64,000 nucleotides of DNA from Bacteroidota bacterium (lineage in GTDB: Bacteria; Bacteroidota; Bacteroidia; Chitinophagales; Chitinophagaceae): NCBI GenBank assembly GCA_018267925.1, contig JAFDXO010000165.1, forward strand, positions 1 to 64,000, read 5' to 3'. Both the position numbers and the translations under genes were made by a program. Each line of letters starts with the position of its first letter. The stretch's first letter is position 1. This document shows, piece after piece, positions 33,527-42,514 of this stretch. The notes beneath the pieces were generated by a model. That model worked only from the letters and a program-made list of their open reading frames with translations. It did not search any database and was not told the DNA's origin.

Positions 33527-35857
33527 ATGAGACAACTTTTCAGCATCTTATTGGCTTTGCTGTTTTCTTACAGTACTGCCTTAGCTCAAAATGGCACCAT
33601 TCGCGGCTTTGTGTATGAAAAAGCTACCGGCGAGCCGATGAGCTTTGTGAATGTGGTAATTAAGGGAACTAAAACGGCAGTTCAAACAGACATTAACGGA
33701 TATTTTTCTTTCCCTAAAATGGCTGCTGGAAACTATACAATTTGGACTACCCTCATGGGATATGATACAGCAACAGCAAACCTTACGCTAAAAAATGATG
33801 GAATTGTCAGTCAAAAATTTTTCCTAAATAAGGAAGATAAAATGCTTAGTGGGGTGGAGGTGAGTGCCCGCAAAACAGAACGAATCAATACGGTTAATAT
33901 TGGCATCACAACCGTTACACCACGCGAAATGAAACTATTGCCCAGTGCTGGCGGCGAGCCGGATATTGCACAATATTTGCAAGTTGCTCCTGGCGTTGTT
34001 TTTACCGGCGACCAAGGTGGGCAATTATATATTCGTGGAGGGGCACCTTCACAAACAGGAATTTTGCTGGACGGTGTTACGATTTACAACCCATTTCACT
34101 CGATTGGTCTTTATTCTGTGTTTGAAACAGATGCTATTCGTAATGTGGAAATTCAATCAGCCGGATTTAATGCCCAGTATGGAAATCGAACCAGTGCCAT
34201 ACTTGATATTCGCACAAAAGATGGCAATCAAAATAGACTTTCCGGAAAATTGTCGGTTTCCCCCATTATGGCTCGTGCCATGTTAGAAGGCCCGCTAAGA
34301 AAGCCCAAAAAAGAAGGAGGTGGGAGTACTACCTTTTTACTTTCATTTAAAAATAGTTATTTAGAAAGTACCAGCAAAACATTGTATGGAGGCATGGGAG
34401 AGCCATTCAAAAGTGGACTTCCCTATTCTTTTACAGATGCTTATGGAAAAGTAACTTTTAGCGGCGAAAATGGTAGTAAGCTAAATTTATTCGGCTTTAG
34501 TTTTAATGACTTAGCTCGAACTTTTGATCCGGATACCCCGGGTAAGGAAACGGCTAATTTCCATTGGGATGCGAAAGGAGCGGGAGCAACTTTTGTTGTT
34601 ACTCCAGGCAGTTCTGCTGCACTTATCAGCGGCAAGTTTGCTTATAGTCGGTATAATATTACGGCAAATGAAGTTGGGTTTTCACCACGCAGCAGCCAGA
34701 TTGATGGCTTTGAAGGTGGATTGGATTTCTCCTATTTTTTGCCAGGACATAGTATGCTAAAATATGGTGTTGAAGTAAGTGGATTGCATACATCCATTGA
34801 CTATGCAACCGGAGCCGGAACAAACATTGGCTTAGATCGTCGAAACACCATAGGCTCTTTGTATGTCATTTGGAGAAAGAATATCAATGATAAGTTCATT
34901 TTTGAACCGGGTGTTCGTCTTCAATATTATTCAGCCATTTCTAAATTCTCACCGGAACCACGGGTGGGAATGAAATACAACATCACACAAAACATACGAT
35001 TGAAAGCAGCAGCCGGTTTGTACTCTCAAAGCATCATTAGTACTCGCTCTGACCGCGATATCGTTAACTTTTTCAACGGTTTTTTACTTAGTCCCGATGT
35101 CTCTATCAAGAACACAGATGGAAACTATATTCCAACAAACCTATTAACTGCTTACCATGTTCTGGGTGGTATAGAGGTTGATGTGGCAAATATTGAATTT
35201 AACCTTGAGCCTTGGTATAAAAACTTCACTCAAAACATTGAACTAAACCGTACCAAAAGTATAAATAACCCCGGCGATTTCTTGGCTGGAAGCGGGCAAG
35301 CTTATGGCGTTGATTTATCCGCAAAATATAGCAAAGGAAGGTTTTTCTTTTGGGGTGTAATGTCTTATCAGCACATACTATATAAGACACTTGTAGCACA
35401 AACAGTGTTAGATACACCTTCTCTACAATCTTATCCACCACCATTTGATAGAAGGTTCAATTCAAATATCGTTGCATCTTATTCTGCCGGTAAAAAGAAA
35501 GATCTCGAATTGTCGCTGCGCTTTAATTTGGGTTCTCCTTTTCCGTTCACACAAACACAAGGATTTTATGAAGACCCTTCCATCACCGGCACCAATGCTT
35601 CTGTAACTCAAAACAATGGCAATTTGGGTATTATCTATGCCAATCAAATTAATGGAGGACGCTTGTCTTGGTATCACCGCTTGGATTTATCTGTGAAAAA
35701 ACGCTTTGTGATAACCAAGTTTAGTAATATAGAAACAACATTAAGTGTTACGAATGTTTATGACCGAAACAATATCTTTTACATAAGCCGAACCAGTCCC
35801 AAGCGCGTGTATCAGTTACCTATTTTCCCGAGTCTAAACATTACATGGAATTTTTAA
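33527..35857 (+). CDS. TonB-dependent outer membrane receptor
   Basis: 776 residues. Signal peptide 1-~22 (FSILLALLFSYSTALAQ). Residues ~24-105 are a carboxypeptidase-like regulatory domain (TIRGFVYEKATGEPMSFVNVVIKGT). The plug follows (PDIAQYLQVAPGV, GGQLYIRGGAPSQTGILLDG). The rest is a TonB-type beta-barrel ending in SLNITWNF with a final Phe. No SusD partner is adjacent, so it is not a standard SusCD glycan locus. It starts a tight three-gene unit with a large TPR protein (16 bases) and a second barrel. The ligand is unknown. Start chosen by the signal peptide and the promoter position. Confidence 0.92.
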   Translation: MRQLFSILLALLFSYSTALAQNGTIRGFVYEKATGEPMSFVNVVIKGTKTAVQTDINGYFSFPKMAAGNYTIWTTLMGYDTATANLTLKNDGIVSQKFFLNKEDKMLSGVEVSARKTERINTVNIGITTVTPREMKLLPSAGGEPDIAQYLQVAPGVVFTGDQGGQLYIRGGAPSQTGILLDGVTIYNPFHSIGLYSVFETDAIRNVEIQSAGFNAQYGNRTSAILDIRTKDGNQNRLSGKLSVSPIMARAMLEGPLRKPKKEGGGSTTFLLSFKNSYLESTSKTLYGGMGEPFKSGLPYSFTDAYGKVTFSGENGSKLNLFGFSFNDLARTFDPDTPGKETANFHWDAKGAGATFVVTPGSSAALISGKFAYSRYNITANEVGFSPRSSQIDGFEGGLDFSYFLPGHSMLKYGVEVSGLHTSIDYATGAGTNIGLDRRNTIGSLYVIWRKNINDKFIFEPGVRLQYYSAISKFSPEPRVGMKYNITQNIRLKAAAGLYSQSIISTRSDRDIVNFFNGFLLSPDVSIKNTDGNYIPTNLLTAYHVLGGIEVDVANIEFNLEPWYKNFTQNIELNRTKSINNPGDFLAGSGQAYGVDLSAKYSKGRFFFWGVMSYQHILYKTLVAQTVLDTPSLQSYPPPFDRRFNSNIVASYSAGKKKDLELSLRFNLGSPFPFTQTQGFYEDPSITGTNASVTQNNGNLGIIYANQINGGRLSWYHRLDLSVKKRFVITKFSNIETTLSVTNVYDRNNIFYISRTSPKRVYQLPIFPSLNITWNF

Positions 35858-35873
35858 CGTGATTCATAATTGA

Positions 35874-38800
35874 ATGAGCTATTTGAGCCACAGGCAACGA
35901 CTATTTTTTTGTGTAGCAATTCTGATTTTTTGTAGCCTAAAGACAGGGGCGCAGGAACTATTAAAAAATCGCCCTAACCAAGATTGGTTGTGTCTTTCAA
36001 ACAATCAATTTGAGAGTGGACATTATAGACTGGCTATACAATCTGCCAATGCGTTTTTAAATCATGCTCGAACAACTCATACTTCTGAAGATGAAAAAAG
36101 TCGAGCCGTTTGGATACGTACCTTGTCCCAATTAAAATTGGACGACCTCGGTGCCGAAGATTCTGCTCTTCAGTTTTTACAACAGCATGTAATGCCAGCC
36201 TATAAACAAAGAGTGTCTTTAGCATTGGCGCATTATTATTTTGAACATGAGCAACTCACCAAGGCGATTCCTTATTTTGAATCAGCAGGAATTGCCAATC
36301 TGACCAACGAGGAAATAGCAATCGCGAAATTTGAACTCGCTTACGCATACTTTAATAGTCGTCGTTTTGACCAAGCAACCACACTCTTTGCTTCCATAAA
36401 AGAAGTACCGGGAAAATATTTTGTGCAAGGAAATTACTACTATGGTTTGCTAGCTTATAATGATAGTAAGTATGAAGAAGCCTTAAATAGTTTTCAACGT
36501 ATTCAAAACGAGCCACAATACAAAGGAATTGTTCCATACTATATAGCTGAGATTTATTATTTCACCGGTGCTCGTAAAAAAGCGTTGGAAGAGGCTATTA
36601 GACTGACCAAACAAAAGGATAAACTCTTTTACGATAATGAATTGTATTTGTTGGCTGCACAAGTTTTGTTTGAAGAACAACGCTATGGTGAGGCATTGCC
36701 TTTTTTTGAACATTACTATGACAATGTAGATGCAATTCGAAAAGAAGAATTGTATGAAATGGCTTATAGCTATTATCGGGTCAATGAATGGAAACATGCT
36801 ATTGATAAATTTAAACCACTAAGCGATGCTCAAGATTCATTAGGGCAAACATCTATGTACCTTTTGGGCGATTGCTATTTGAAAGCAAAGGATAAAAAAA
36901 GTGCTCGAAATGCCTTTGGTGTTTGTTCTGATATGTCTTTTAATGTAGGTCAACAAGAAGCTTCACTTTTACTATATGGTAAACTTTCTTACGAATTGGG
37001 GTTCAATCAAGATGCTGTTAGAAGTTTTAAATCCTTGATTCAATCTTTTCCTGGAAGTGATTATGCTGGAGAAGCTAAAACTTATTTGTCCGATGTATTG
37101 ATGAAGTCTCAGCGATATGAAGAAGCCTATCAATATTTGAAAACAGTACTTGACAAGTCGCCTGATTATTGGCGAATATGGCAAAAAGCTACGTATGGCT
37201 ATGCAATGGATGAATATCAGCAAGGAGAATGGACACAAGCCCAAAAACTTTTAAACGCATCACTATTACAACCGTCAGACAAGGCTTATGAAGCCGCAGC
37301 CTATTTTTGGTTGGGCGAATTGGCAACTCGAAATGATCGCCCTGAAGAAGCATTAAACTATCTGAAACAGTTTATGGTTAAGGTTGACAAAAGTGGCAAC
37401 GTAAGCAAAATAAGCCCTCAAGCAACATTAGCCAATGCTTCTTTACTGATGGGTTATAATGCCATGAATCAAAACGATTATGCAGCTGCTCAAGGGTATT
37501 TTGCTAAAGCTAAAGATTCAGACCAAACACTTAGTGCAATGGCAACTGCTCGCGAAGCGGATGCCGCATTCATGCGGAAAAACTATAAAGACGCATTGGC
37601 TCTCTATGACAAAGCTATCAGCTTGGGTGGGGAAGATGCAGACTATGCAAGACTACAAAAAGCAATTGTGTTGGGTGCGCAAGGAAAGAGCGTAGAAAAA
37701 ATTTCCTTATTGCAGCAATTAGCCACTAACCAAAACTCTAAATATGCCGGCGATGCAAGGTTCGAATTAGGCTCAACCCTCATTGAAGAAGAAAAATATC
37801 AATCAGCAATCAATGCCATGCTGCCACTCACAACGGATAATAATACTCGAAATTTTGCCGCACGCAGTTGGATGAAAATTGGCTTTGCTTATCAGCAGTT
37901 AGACAATCATAAAAAAGCAGTGGATGCCTATAAGCATGTTGTAACTGATTTCCCTTCAAGCACTGAAAGAATGCCTGCATTAGATGCTTTAAAAAGTTTG
38001 TTTGTAGAATCCAATCAGCCTGAAGCATTTGCACAATTGTTGAAAGAAAATAACTTGCCTTCTGCCGGTTCAGCACAAATGGATTCAACCTATTATGCAG
38101 CAGCTGAAGCGCAAATTGCTGCTGCTAAATGGACTCTGGCAAAAGCAGCTTTGAATAATTATTTGGAAAAATTTCCACAAGGAATCTTTGCTACTCGTGC
38201 TCACTATTACAAAGCAGAAAGCCAGTGGAAGTTGAAGGAGTATGAAGGTGCTTTGCCCGATTTTGATATGGTACTAAACCAACCCTGGAGTGAGTTTACA
38301 GAGCCTTCAGCCGCACGAGCTGCTGATATTGCCTATAAGCTGGGACGGTTTGACAAGGCTGCTGATTATTATGCTCAATTGCGAAATACAGCTATGAGCA
38401 AAGAGCAATTACAAAGTGCGTATGCGGGCTTAATGAACGCTTATTATAAAAACGAAAAATTGGATAAGGCAGCCTCTTATGCCGATACGCTATCCCAAAT
38501 TCCGGATTTGAACTTGACCTTGGCTAATCAAGCAAAAATAATCAAAGCAAAGGTCGCCACACAAAAAGGACATGAGCGAGATGCTCTGACCATCTATCAA
38601 TCGCTCACGGATGCCTCAAACACTGAAGTGGCTGCTGAAGCACGTTATCGGGTTGCCGAAAGCTATTTCAAACAGGGCAACCTAAAGGAGGCAGAGAGTG
38701 CTGCTGCATCCGCCCTGAAGCTAAATGCAGGCAATGATTTCTGGATTGTAAAATCCTACCTCTTGATTGCCGATATTTTGACCAAACAAAAAGATTATTT

Positions 38801-38927
38801 TAACGCAAAAGCAACTCTACAAAGCTTAGTGAAAAATACCAAAATTGCCGACTTGAAAAAGGAAGCTGAACGAAAGTTGGATGAAGTAAGAAAATTAGAA
38901 CAGCAACAGTCGAAATTGAAGCAGTGA
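35874..38927 (+). CDS. Large exported TPR protein
   Basis: 1017 residues. Signal peptide 1-~26 (FCVAILIFCSLKTGAQ). The rest is almost all tetratricopeptide-like helix pairs, with clear motifs such as YYYGLLAYNDSKYEEAL, DARFELGSTLIEEEKYQSA and AEARYRVAESYFKQGNLKEAES. The C-terminal helix is a charged coiled coil. Such scaffolds in the periplasm or at the outer membrane recruit partners for barrel assembly or peptidoglycan contact. It lies between a TonB receptor and a barrel protein whose start overlaps its stop, so the three likely act as one envelope complex. I know no assigned name for this set. Confidence 0.88.
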   Translation: MSYLSHRQRLFFCVAILIFCSLKTGAQELLKNRPNQDWLCLSNNQFESGHYRLAIQSANAFLNHARTTHTSEDEKSRAVWIRTLSQLKLDDLGAEDSALQFLQQHVMPAYKQRVSLALAHYYFEHEQLTKAIPYFESAGIANLTNEEIAIAKFELAYAYFNSRRFDQATTLFASIKEVPGKYFVQGNYYYGLLAYNDSKYEEALNSFQRIQNEPQYKGIVPYYIAEIYYFTGARKKALEEAIRLTKQKDKLFYDNELYLLAAQVLFEEQRYGEALPFFEHYYDNVDAIRKEELYEMAYSYYRVNEWKHAIDKFKPLSDAQDSLGQTSMYLLGDCYLKAKDKKSARNAFGVCSDMSFNVGQQEASLLLYGKLSYELGFNQDAVRSFKSLIQSFPGSDYAGEAKTYLSDVLMKSQRYEEAYQYLKTVLDKSPDYWRIWQKATYGYAMDEYQQGEWTQAQKLLNASLLQPSDKAYEAAAYFWLGELATRNDRPEEALNYLKQFMVKVDKSGNVSKISPQATLANASLLMGYNAMNQNDYAAAQGYFAKAKDSDQTLSAMATAREADAAFMRKNYKDALALYDKAISLGGEDADYARLQKAIVLGAQGKSVEKISLLQQLATNQNSKYAGDARFELGSTLIEEEKYQSAINAMLPLTTDNNTRNFAARSWMKIGFAYQQLDNHKKAVDAYKHVVTDFPSSTERMPALDALKSLFVESNQPEAFAQLLKENNLPSAGSAQMDSTYYAAAEAQIAAAKWTLAKAALNNYLEKFPQGIFATRAHYYKAESQWKLKEYEGALPDFDMVLNQPWSEFTEPSAARAADIAYKLGRFDKAADYYAQLRNTAMSKEQLQSAYAGLMNAYYKNEKLDKAASYADTLSQIPDLNLTLANQAKIIKAKVATQKGHERDALTIYQSLTDASNTEVAAEARYRVAESYFKQGNLKEAESAAASALKLNAGNDFWIVKSYLLIADILTKQKDYFNAKATLQSLVKNTKIADLKKEAERKLDEVRKLEQQQSKLKQ

Positions 38928-40564
38928 TGAACATGCAAAGAACTAAAATCACACTATGTCTTGCTCTAACGTTGCTGGGTAGAGCCTCACAATCGTTTGC
39001 ACAACAACGAACAGACTCCACATTGCCACCGGCAACTATTGAGGTTATTCAGACCTATCAACCTAAAGTTAAACAAACACCTAAGCCGGATTTTAAACCT
39101 GACTTGCCACCACACGACACTTCGCGCCCAAACTTTAAATATGATGTTCCTCAACAAACTTTATACTATACCTATTCCTCGCTCCCTTTGCGACCGTTAG
39201 CATTAGGAAAGGATTCATCTGCACTGCCGTTTGCAAACTATGCCATGATGGGTGGTGGAACTCAATCTTCTATCTTTTTTGATGCAGGTATTGCCCAATT
39301 TAAAGATAAAAATTACAACAGTTCTATTCATCTACATCATTTATCGCAAGAAGGAAATATTAAAAATCAAAAATCTTCTCTTTCCGGCATAGAAGCCGAG
39401 GGAACCCTTCAGACAAATGGAAATATATGGTGTGCCGGAATTGATATAGTACGTAATCGGTTTCACTACTACGGCTATGATCATAATCTGTATGACTATT
39501 CCTCTCTTCAATCACAAATTACCTACACCGGAGTAAAAGCTTTTGTGGGTGTGCAAAACAACTTGTCTAATAAATTTGGACTCGACTATAAAGCAACGAT
39601 TGGATTTACGAATTACAATAACGATCAAGGAATATCAGAACAAGGCATTTCTTTTGACGTTCCGGTATCTAAAATAATAGATAGTTCATTTTCTGCCGGC
39701 GTTGGGATAAACGGTCAATATGTTTACATGTCCCAATCTCAAGCGACTTTTAATAATTATATCCTTCAACTTACTCCTAACGTTTCCTTTCGCAGTGCGG
39801 GGTTTAAAGCAAAATTAGGGGTCAATCCTACGCTTGGCATGAATGGCAATAGTTACTTGTTGCCGGATCTTTCACTTTCTTATATTCCGGCAAAAACATC
39901 TGTTCTGATAGGGTTGGGTTGGCAAGCTCATTTACAGGCAAATACATTAAGAGAGTTAAGCAATCAAAATCCATATTTATTCCCAACTTTTGATGTTCAG
40001 CAGACACGCATAGACGAGATATTCGCTTCCGTAGAAAGTAAAGTAGGTAATCATTTTTCTTTTGGTGGAAAGTTCAGCTGGTTTCAATATAATAACCTGC
40101 CTTTATTTCTTAATGATACACTCGACCAAAAACAATTCTATCTATTATACGATAGTCATGTAACTGCTATTGCACTTCAATTAACCGCACGATATCAGAT
40201 TGCCAGAACCATCAGTGTGGGACTTTCGGGCATCTTTACTAACTACACTCAAAGTTCCTATGCTTATGTTTGGCATCAACCGGGTGTTCGTCTAAAAGGT
40301 GATTTTCACTGGAAGCCTCTTCCTAAACTCGATGTAGCTGCTTACCTGAATGTGATGGGGGGATTATATGCTCGCAACCAAGCTCATCAGGCGGTAAAAC
40401 TTCCCTCTATTTTTGATTTTGGATTTAGTGGTGAATACCAGTTCATCCCAAGATTATCTGCCTTTATTCAAGTCAATAATTTATTCAACAATCAATACCA
40501 ACGCTGGTATAATTATCCGGTTTATGGAACTAATTTGATTGGTGGACTTCGTTTGAAGTTTTAA
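38927..40564 (+). CDS. Outer membrane beta-barrel partner of the TPR protein
   Basis: 545 residues from the ATG at 38927, which overlaps the TGA of the TPR gene (TGATG). Signal peptide 1-~26. A Pro/Lys-rich periplasmic segment (YQPKVKQTPKPDFKPDLPP) precedes the barrel. The barrel shows paired strands with aromatic girdles and ends YGTNLIGGLRLKF, resembling the C-terminal half of a TonB receptor without a plug. The Pro-rich segment may bind the TPR protein. Role unknown; probably transport or assembly at the outer membrane. Confidence 0.82.
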   Translation: MNMQRTKITLCLALTLLGRASQSFAQQRTDSTLPPATIEVIQTYQPKVKQTPKPDFKPDLPPHDTSRPNFKYDVPQQTLYYTYSSLPLRPLALGKDSSALPFANYAMMGGGTQSSIFFDAGIAQFKDKNYNSSIHLHHLSQEGNIKNQKSSLSGIEAEGTLQTNGNIWCAGIDIVRNRFHYYGYDHNLYDYSSLQSQITYTGVKAFVGVQNNLSNKFGLDYKATIGFTNYNNDQGISEQGISFDVPVSKIIDSSFSAGVGINGQYVYMSQSQATFNNYILQLTPNVSFRSAGFKAKLGVNPTLGMNGNSYLLPDLSLSYIPAKTSVLIGLGWQAHLQANTLRELSNQNPYLFPTFDVQQTRIDEIFASVESKVGNHFSFGGKFSWFQYNNLPLFLNDTLDQKQFYLLYDSHVTAIALQLTARYQIARTISVGLSGIFTNYTQSSYAYVWHQPGVRLKGDFHWKPLPKLDVAAYLNVMGGLYARNQAHQAVKLPSIFDFGFSGEYQFIPRLSAFIQVNNLFNNQYQRWYNYPVYGTNLIGGLRLKF

Positions 40565-40575
40565 GAACGAGTTTC

Positions 40576-41268
40576 TTACGAGATATATGCCTGAAGTAGG
40601 TTTGTCAATATTTCAATGCCTTGCGTAGCAGGCATTTCAATAGGTATGATGGAATAATAAGAAGTAGGTGGAATTTTTGTATCAAGTACATATTTTTCCA
40701 CTTTGGGTGGTACATAATCAATCAATCCTGCAGCAGGATAAACAGCCAAAGAAGTGCCTATCAAAACAAAAATACTGGCTGATTGCATGATTGGAATAGC
40801 GTGTTCAATCATCGGGACCGGCTCTTCAAACCACACGATGTGTGGACGCAATTGTGCCCCATCTTCAGCCTTGTCTCCCATCCGAATGTCGGAATGAATA
40901 GGATAGATAAGAGATGGGTTATTTTCGCTCCGCATCTTGAATATTTCACCGTGTAAATGCAACACTTTTGTAGAGCCGGCACGTTCGTGCAGGTCGTCAA
41001 TGTTTTGTGTAACAATATGCACATCAAAATGGCTTTCCAAAGCTGCCAATCCTAAATGGCCAACATTTGGAACAGCTGCTTTTACCGCAGCACGGCGCAT
41101 GTTGTAGAAGTCCAAAACAAGTTGGGGATTTTGCCTCCAAGCACGCGGTGTTGCTACATCTTCAATGCGATGGTTTTCCCAAAGCCCATCACTGTCTCTA
41201 AAAGTTTTTAGTCCGCTTTCAGCACTGATTCCGGCACCGGAAAGAACTACTAATTTTGGTTTTGCCAA
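40576..41268 (-). CDS. cobB: Sirtuin, NAD-dependent protein deacylase (class III type)
   Basis: 230 residues. Signatures: GAGISAESGLKTFRDSDGLW, TQNIDDLHERAG and catalytic His106 in LHLHGEIF. The acyl-pocket pair Tyr55-x-x-Arg58 (FYNMRR) matches the pair that in SIRT5 and E. coli CobB favours succinyl and malonyl lysine. No Cys is present at all, so the four zinc ligands of most sirtuins are missing; this is seen in some bacterial class III members. It ends 11 bases from the convergent barrel gene and 1 base after the GT9 gene in the minus direction. Confidence 0.92.
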   Translation of the reverse strand: MAKPKLVVLSGAGISAESGLKTFRDSDGLWENHRIEDVATPRAWRQNPQLVLDFYNMRRAAVKAAVPNVGHLGLAALESHFDVHIVTQNIDDLHERAGSTKVLHLHGEIFKMRSENNPSLIYPIHSDIRMGDKAEDGAQLRPHIVWFEEPVPMIEHAIPIMQSASIFVLIGTSLAVYPAAGLIDYVPPKVEKYVLDTKIPPTSYYSIIPIEMPATQGIEILTNLLQAYIS

Positions 41269-41269
41269 G

Positions 41270-42514
41270 CTAATAAGTTTTTCTTTTTACCATTCCCAAA
41301 ATATCATAGTCCGGATCATTGGTCGTGTATGTTCTGTTTTTCTCGGCAACCTTTTGCAATGGAATATCGGATGTCAATCGGTTGATTTCAGTCAATACCT
41401 CGTCCACCGAAATTTGCTTCATACATTGGTTATTGCCTAAGCAGGGAGGTATCCTAAATTCATGCACACATGGGCTGCAATAGACGTTTTTGTAAATGAT
41501 TTGTGCATTTTCGTGATTGCCATACTGATCAGGCGCACAAGGCCCAAAAAGTGCCAAAGTTTTCTTTTTCAAAGCGAAGGCAAGGTGCATTGGTCCTGTG
41601 TCATTCGTAATGACTAAAGTGGCATGTTGCATCACGGCGATCAATTCTGAGATGCTTGTTAGCCCTGCTATATTTTTTATGCTTGGCGAGAAGGAAGGGG
41701 TGATTGATGCTACATAATCTCTCTCTGCTTTTGAGCCAATTAAAATAAGGTCTGTGTCAGTATAGCATTGTGTTAGTTTGGTTATCAATTCAGTAAACGA
41801 GGCTGCCGGCCATCTTCTTTCTATACGCAGGTCGGAAGCGTTCGGGTTGATGACGAAATATTTTTTTTCAGTTAGTGGATATATTTCTTGGTCTATTTTA
41901 ATGGTTGTATAAGTGGAATTAATAGGGTAAAGCGTGGTTGTAATATTCTTGCATCCTAAGAGACGTGTCCATTGAAGATAGGTTTGGTAGATTGGCACAG
42001 CATTGTTATAGTACATCATGTGTGTGTAAATTCCCAATTTGTAGTTGCTTTCTTTTTGATAATATCCAAAACGGTTTTTAGCGTTAGAAAGTGCAGATAC
42101 GATGCTTCCAAAATTGGAATACACTTCAAGATCAATGTAAACATCAAAATTTCTTCGGAAAACCTTGAGGATAAATGGAATGAAATCGAAAAATAGTTGC
42201 CCAATCGAGCGATCATTCAGGATGATGACTTCATCTACAATAGGAATATTTTGAAGCATCGCCTCATTAGTAGGAGTGGAAATAAAACTAATGCGAGCAT
42301 CAGGGTATTGTTTTTTTAGGGATTGCAATAATGGGGTAGCCTGAACAATACTTCCCATGCCTTTGAATTTGCATACTGCTATTTTGCGAAAAGGCAAACG
42401 AAGATTATGGTCTTTGGGGGCAATCTTTCCGGCAAAAGTAACCAGCAGATTCAGTAGCCAAGCAACTCGGCGAAGAATTTTGTGGTCAATTAATATCTGA
42501 GTGTTTGTGTTCAT
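41270..42514 (-). CDS. GT9 family glycosyltransferase (heptosyltransferase-like)
   Basis: 414 residues from the ATG at 42514. The start overlaps the stop of the large membrane protein gene upstream (TAATG). Family motifs: KGMGSIVQATPLLQSLKKQYPDA, FVINPNASDLRIERRWPAASF and VITNDTGPMHLAFALKKKTLALFGP. A Cys-rich tail (CSPCVHEFRIPPCLGNNQC) may bind metal, as seen in some GT9 proteins. It likely adds a heptose or related sugar to lipopolysaccharide core from the cytoplasmic face. Confidence 0.9.
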   Translation of the reverse strand: MNTNTQILIDHKILRRVAWLLNLLVTFAGKIAPKDHNLRLPFRKIAVCKFKGMGSIVQATPLLQSLKKQYPDARISFISTPTNEAMLQNIPIVDEVIILNDRSIGQLFFDFIPFILKVFRRNFDVYIDLEVYSNFGSIVSALSNAKNRFGYYQKESNYKLGIYTHMMYYNNAVPIYQTYLQWTRLLGCKNITTTLYPINSTYTTIKIDQEIYPLTEKKYFVINPNASDLRIERRWPAASFTELITKLTQCYTDTDLILIGSKAERDYVASITPSFSPSIKNIAGLTSISELIAVMQHATLVITNDTGPMHLAFALKKKTLALFGPCAPDQYGNHENAQIIYKNVYCSPCVHEFRIPPCLGNNQCMKQISVDEVLTEINRLTSDIPLQKVAEKNRTYTTNDPDYDILGMVKRKTY

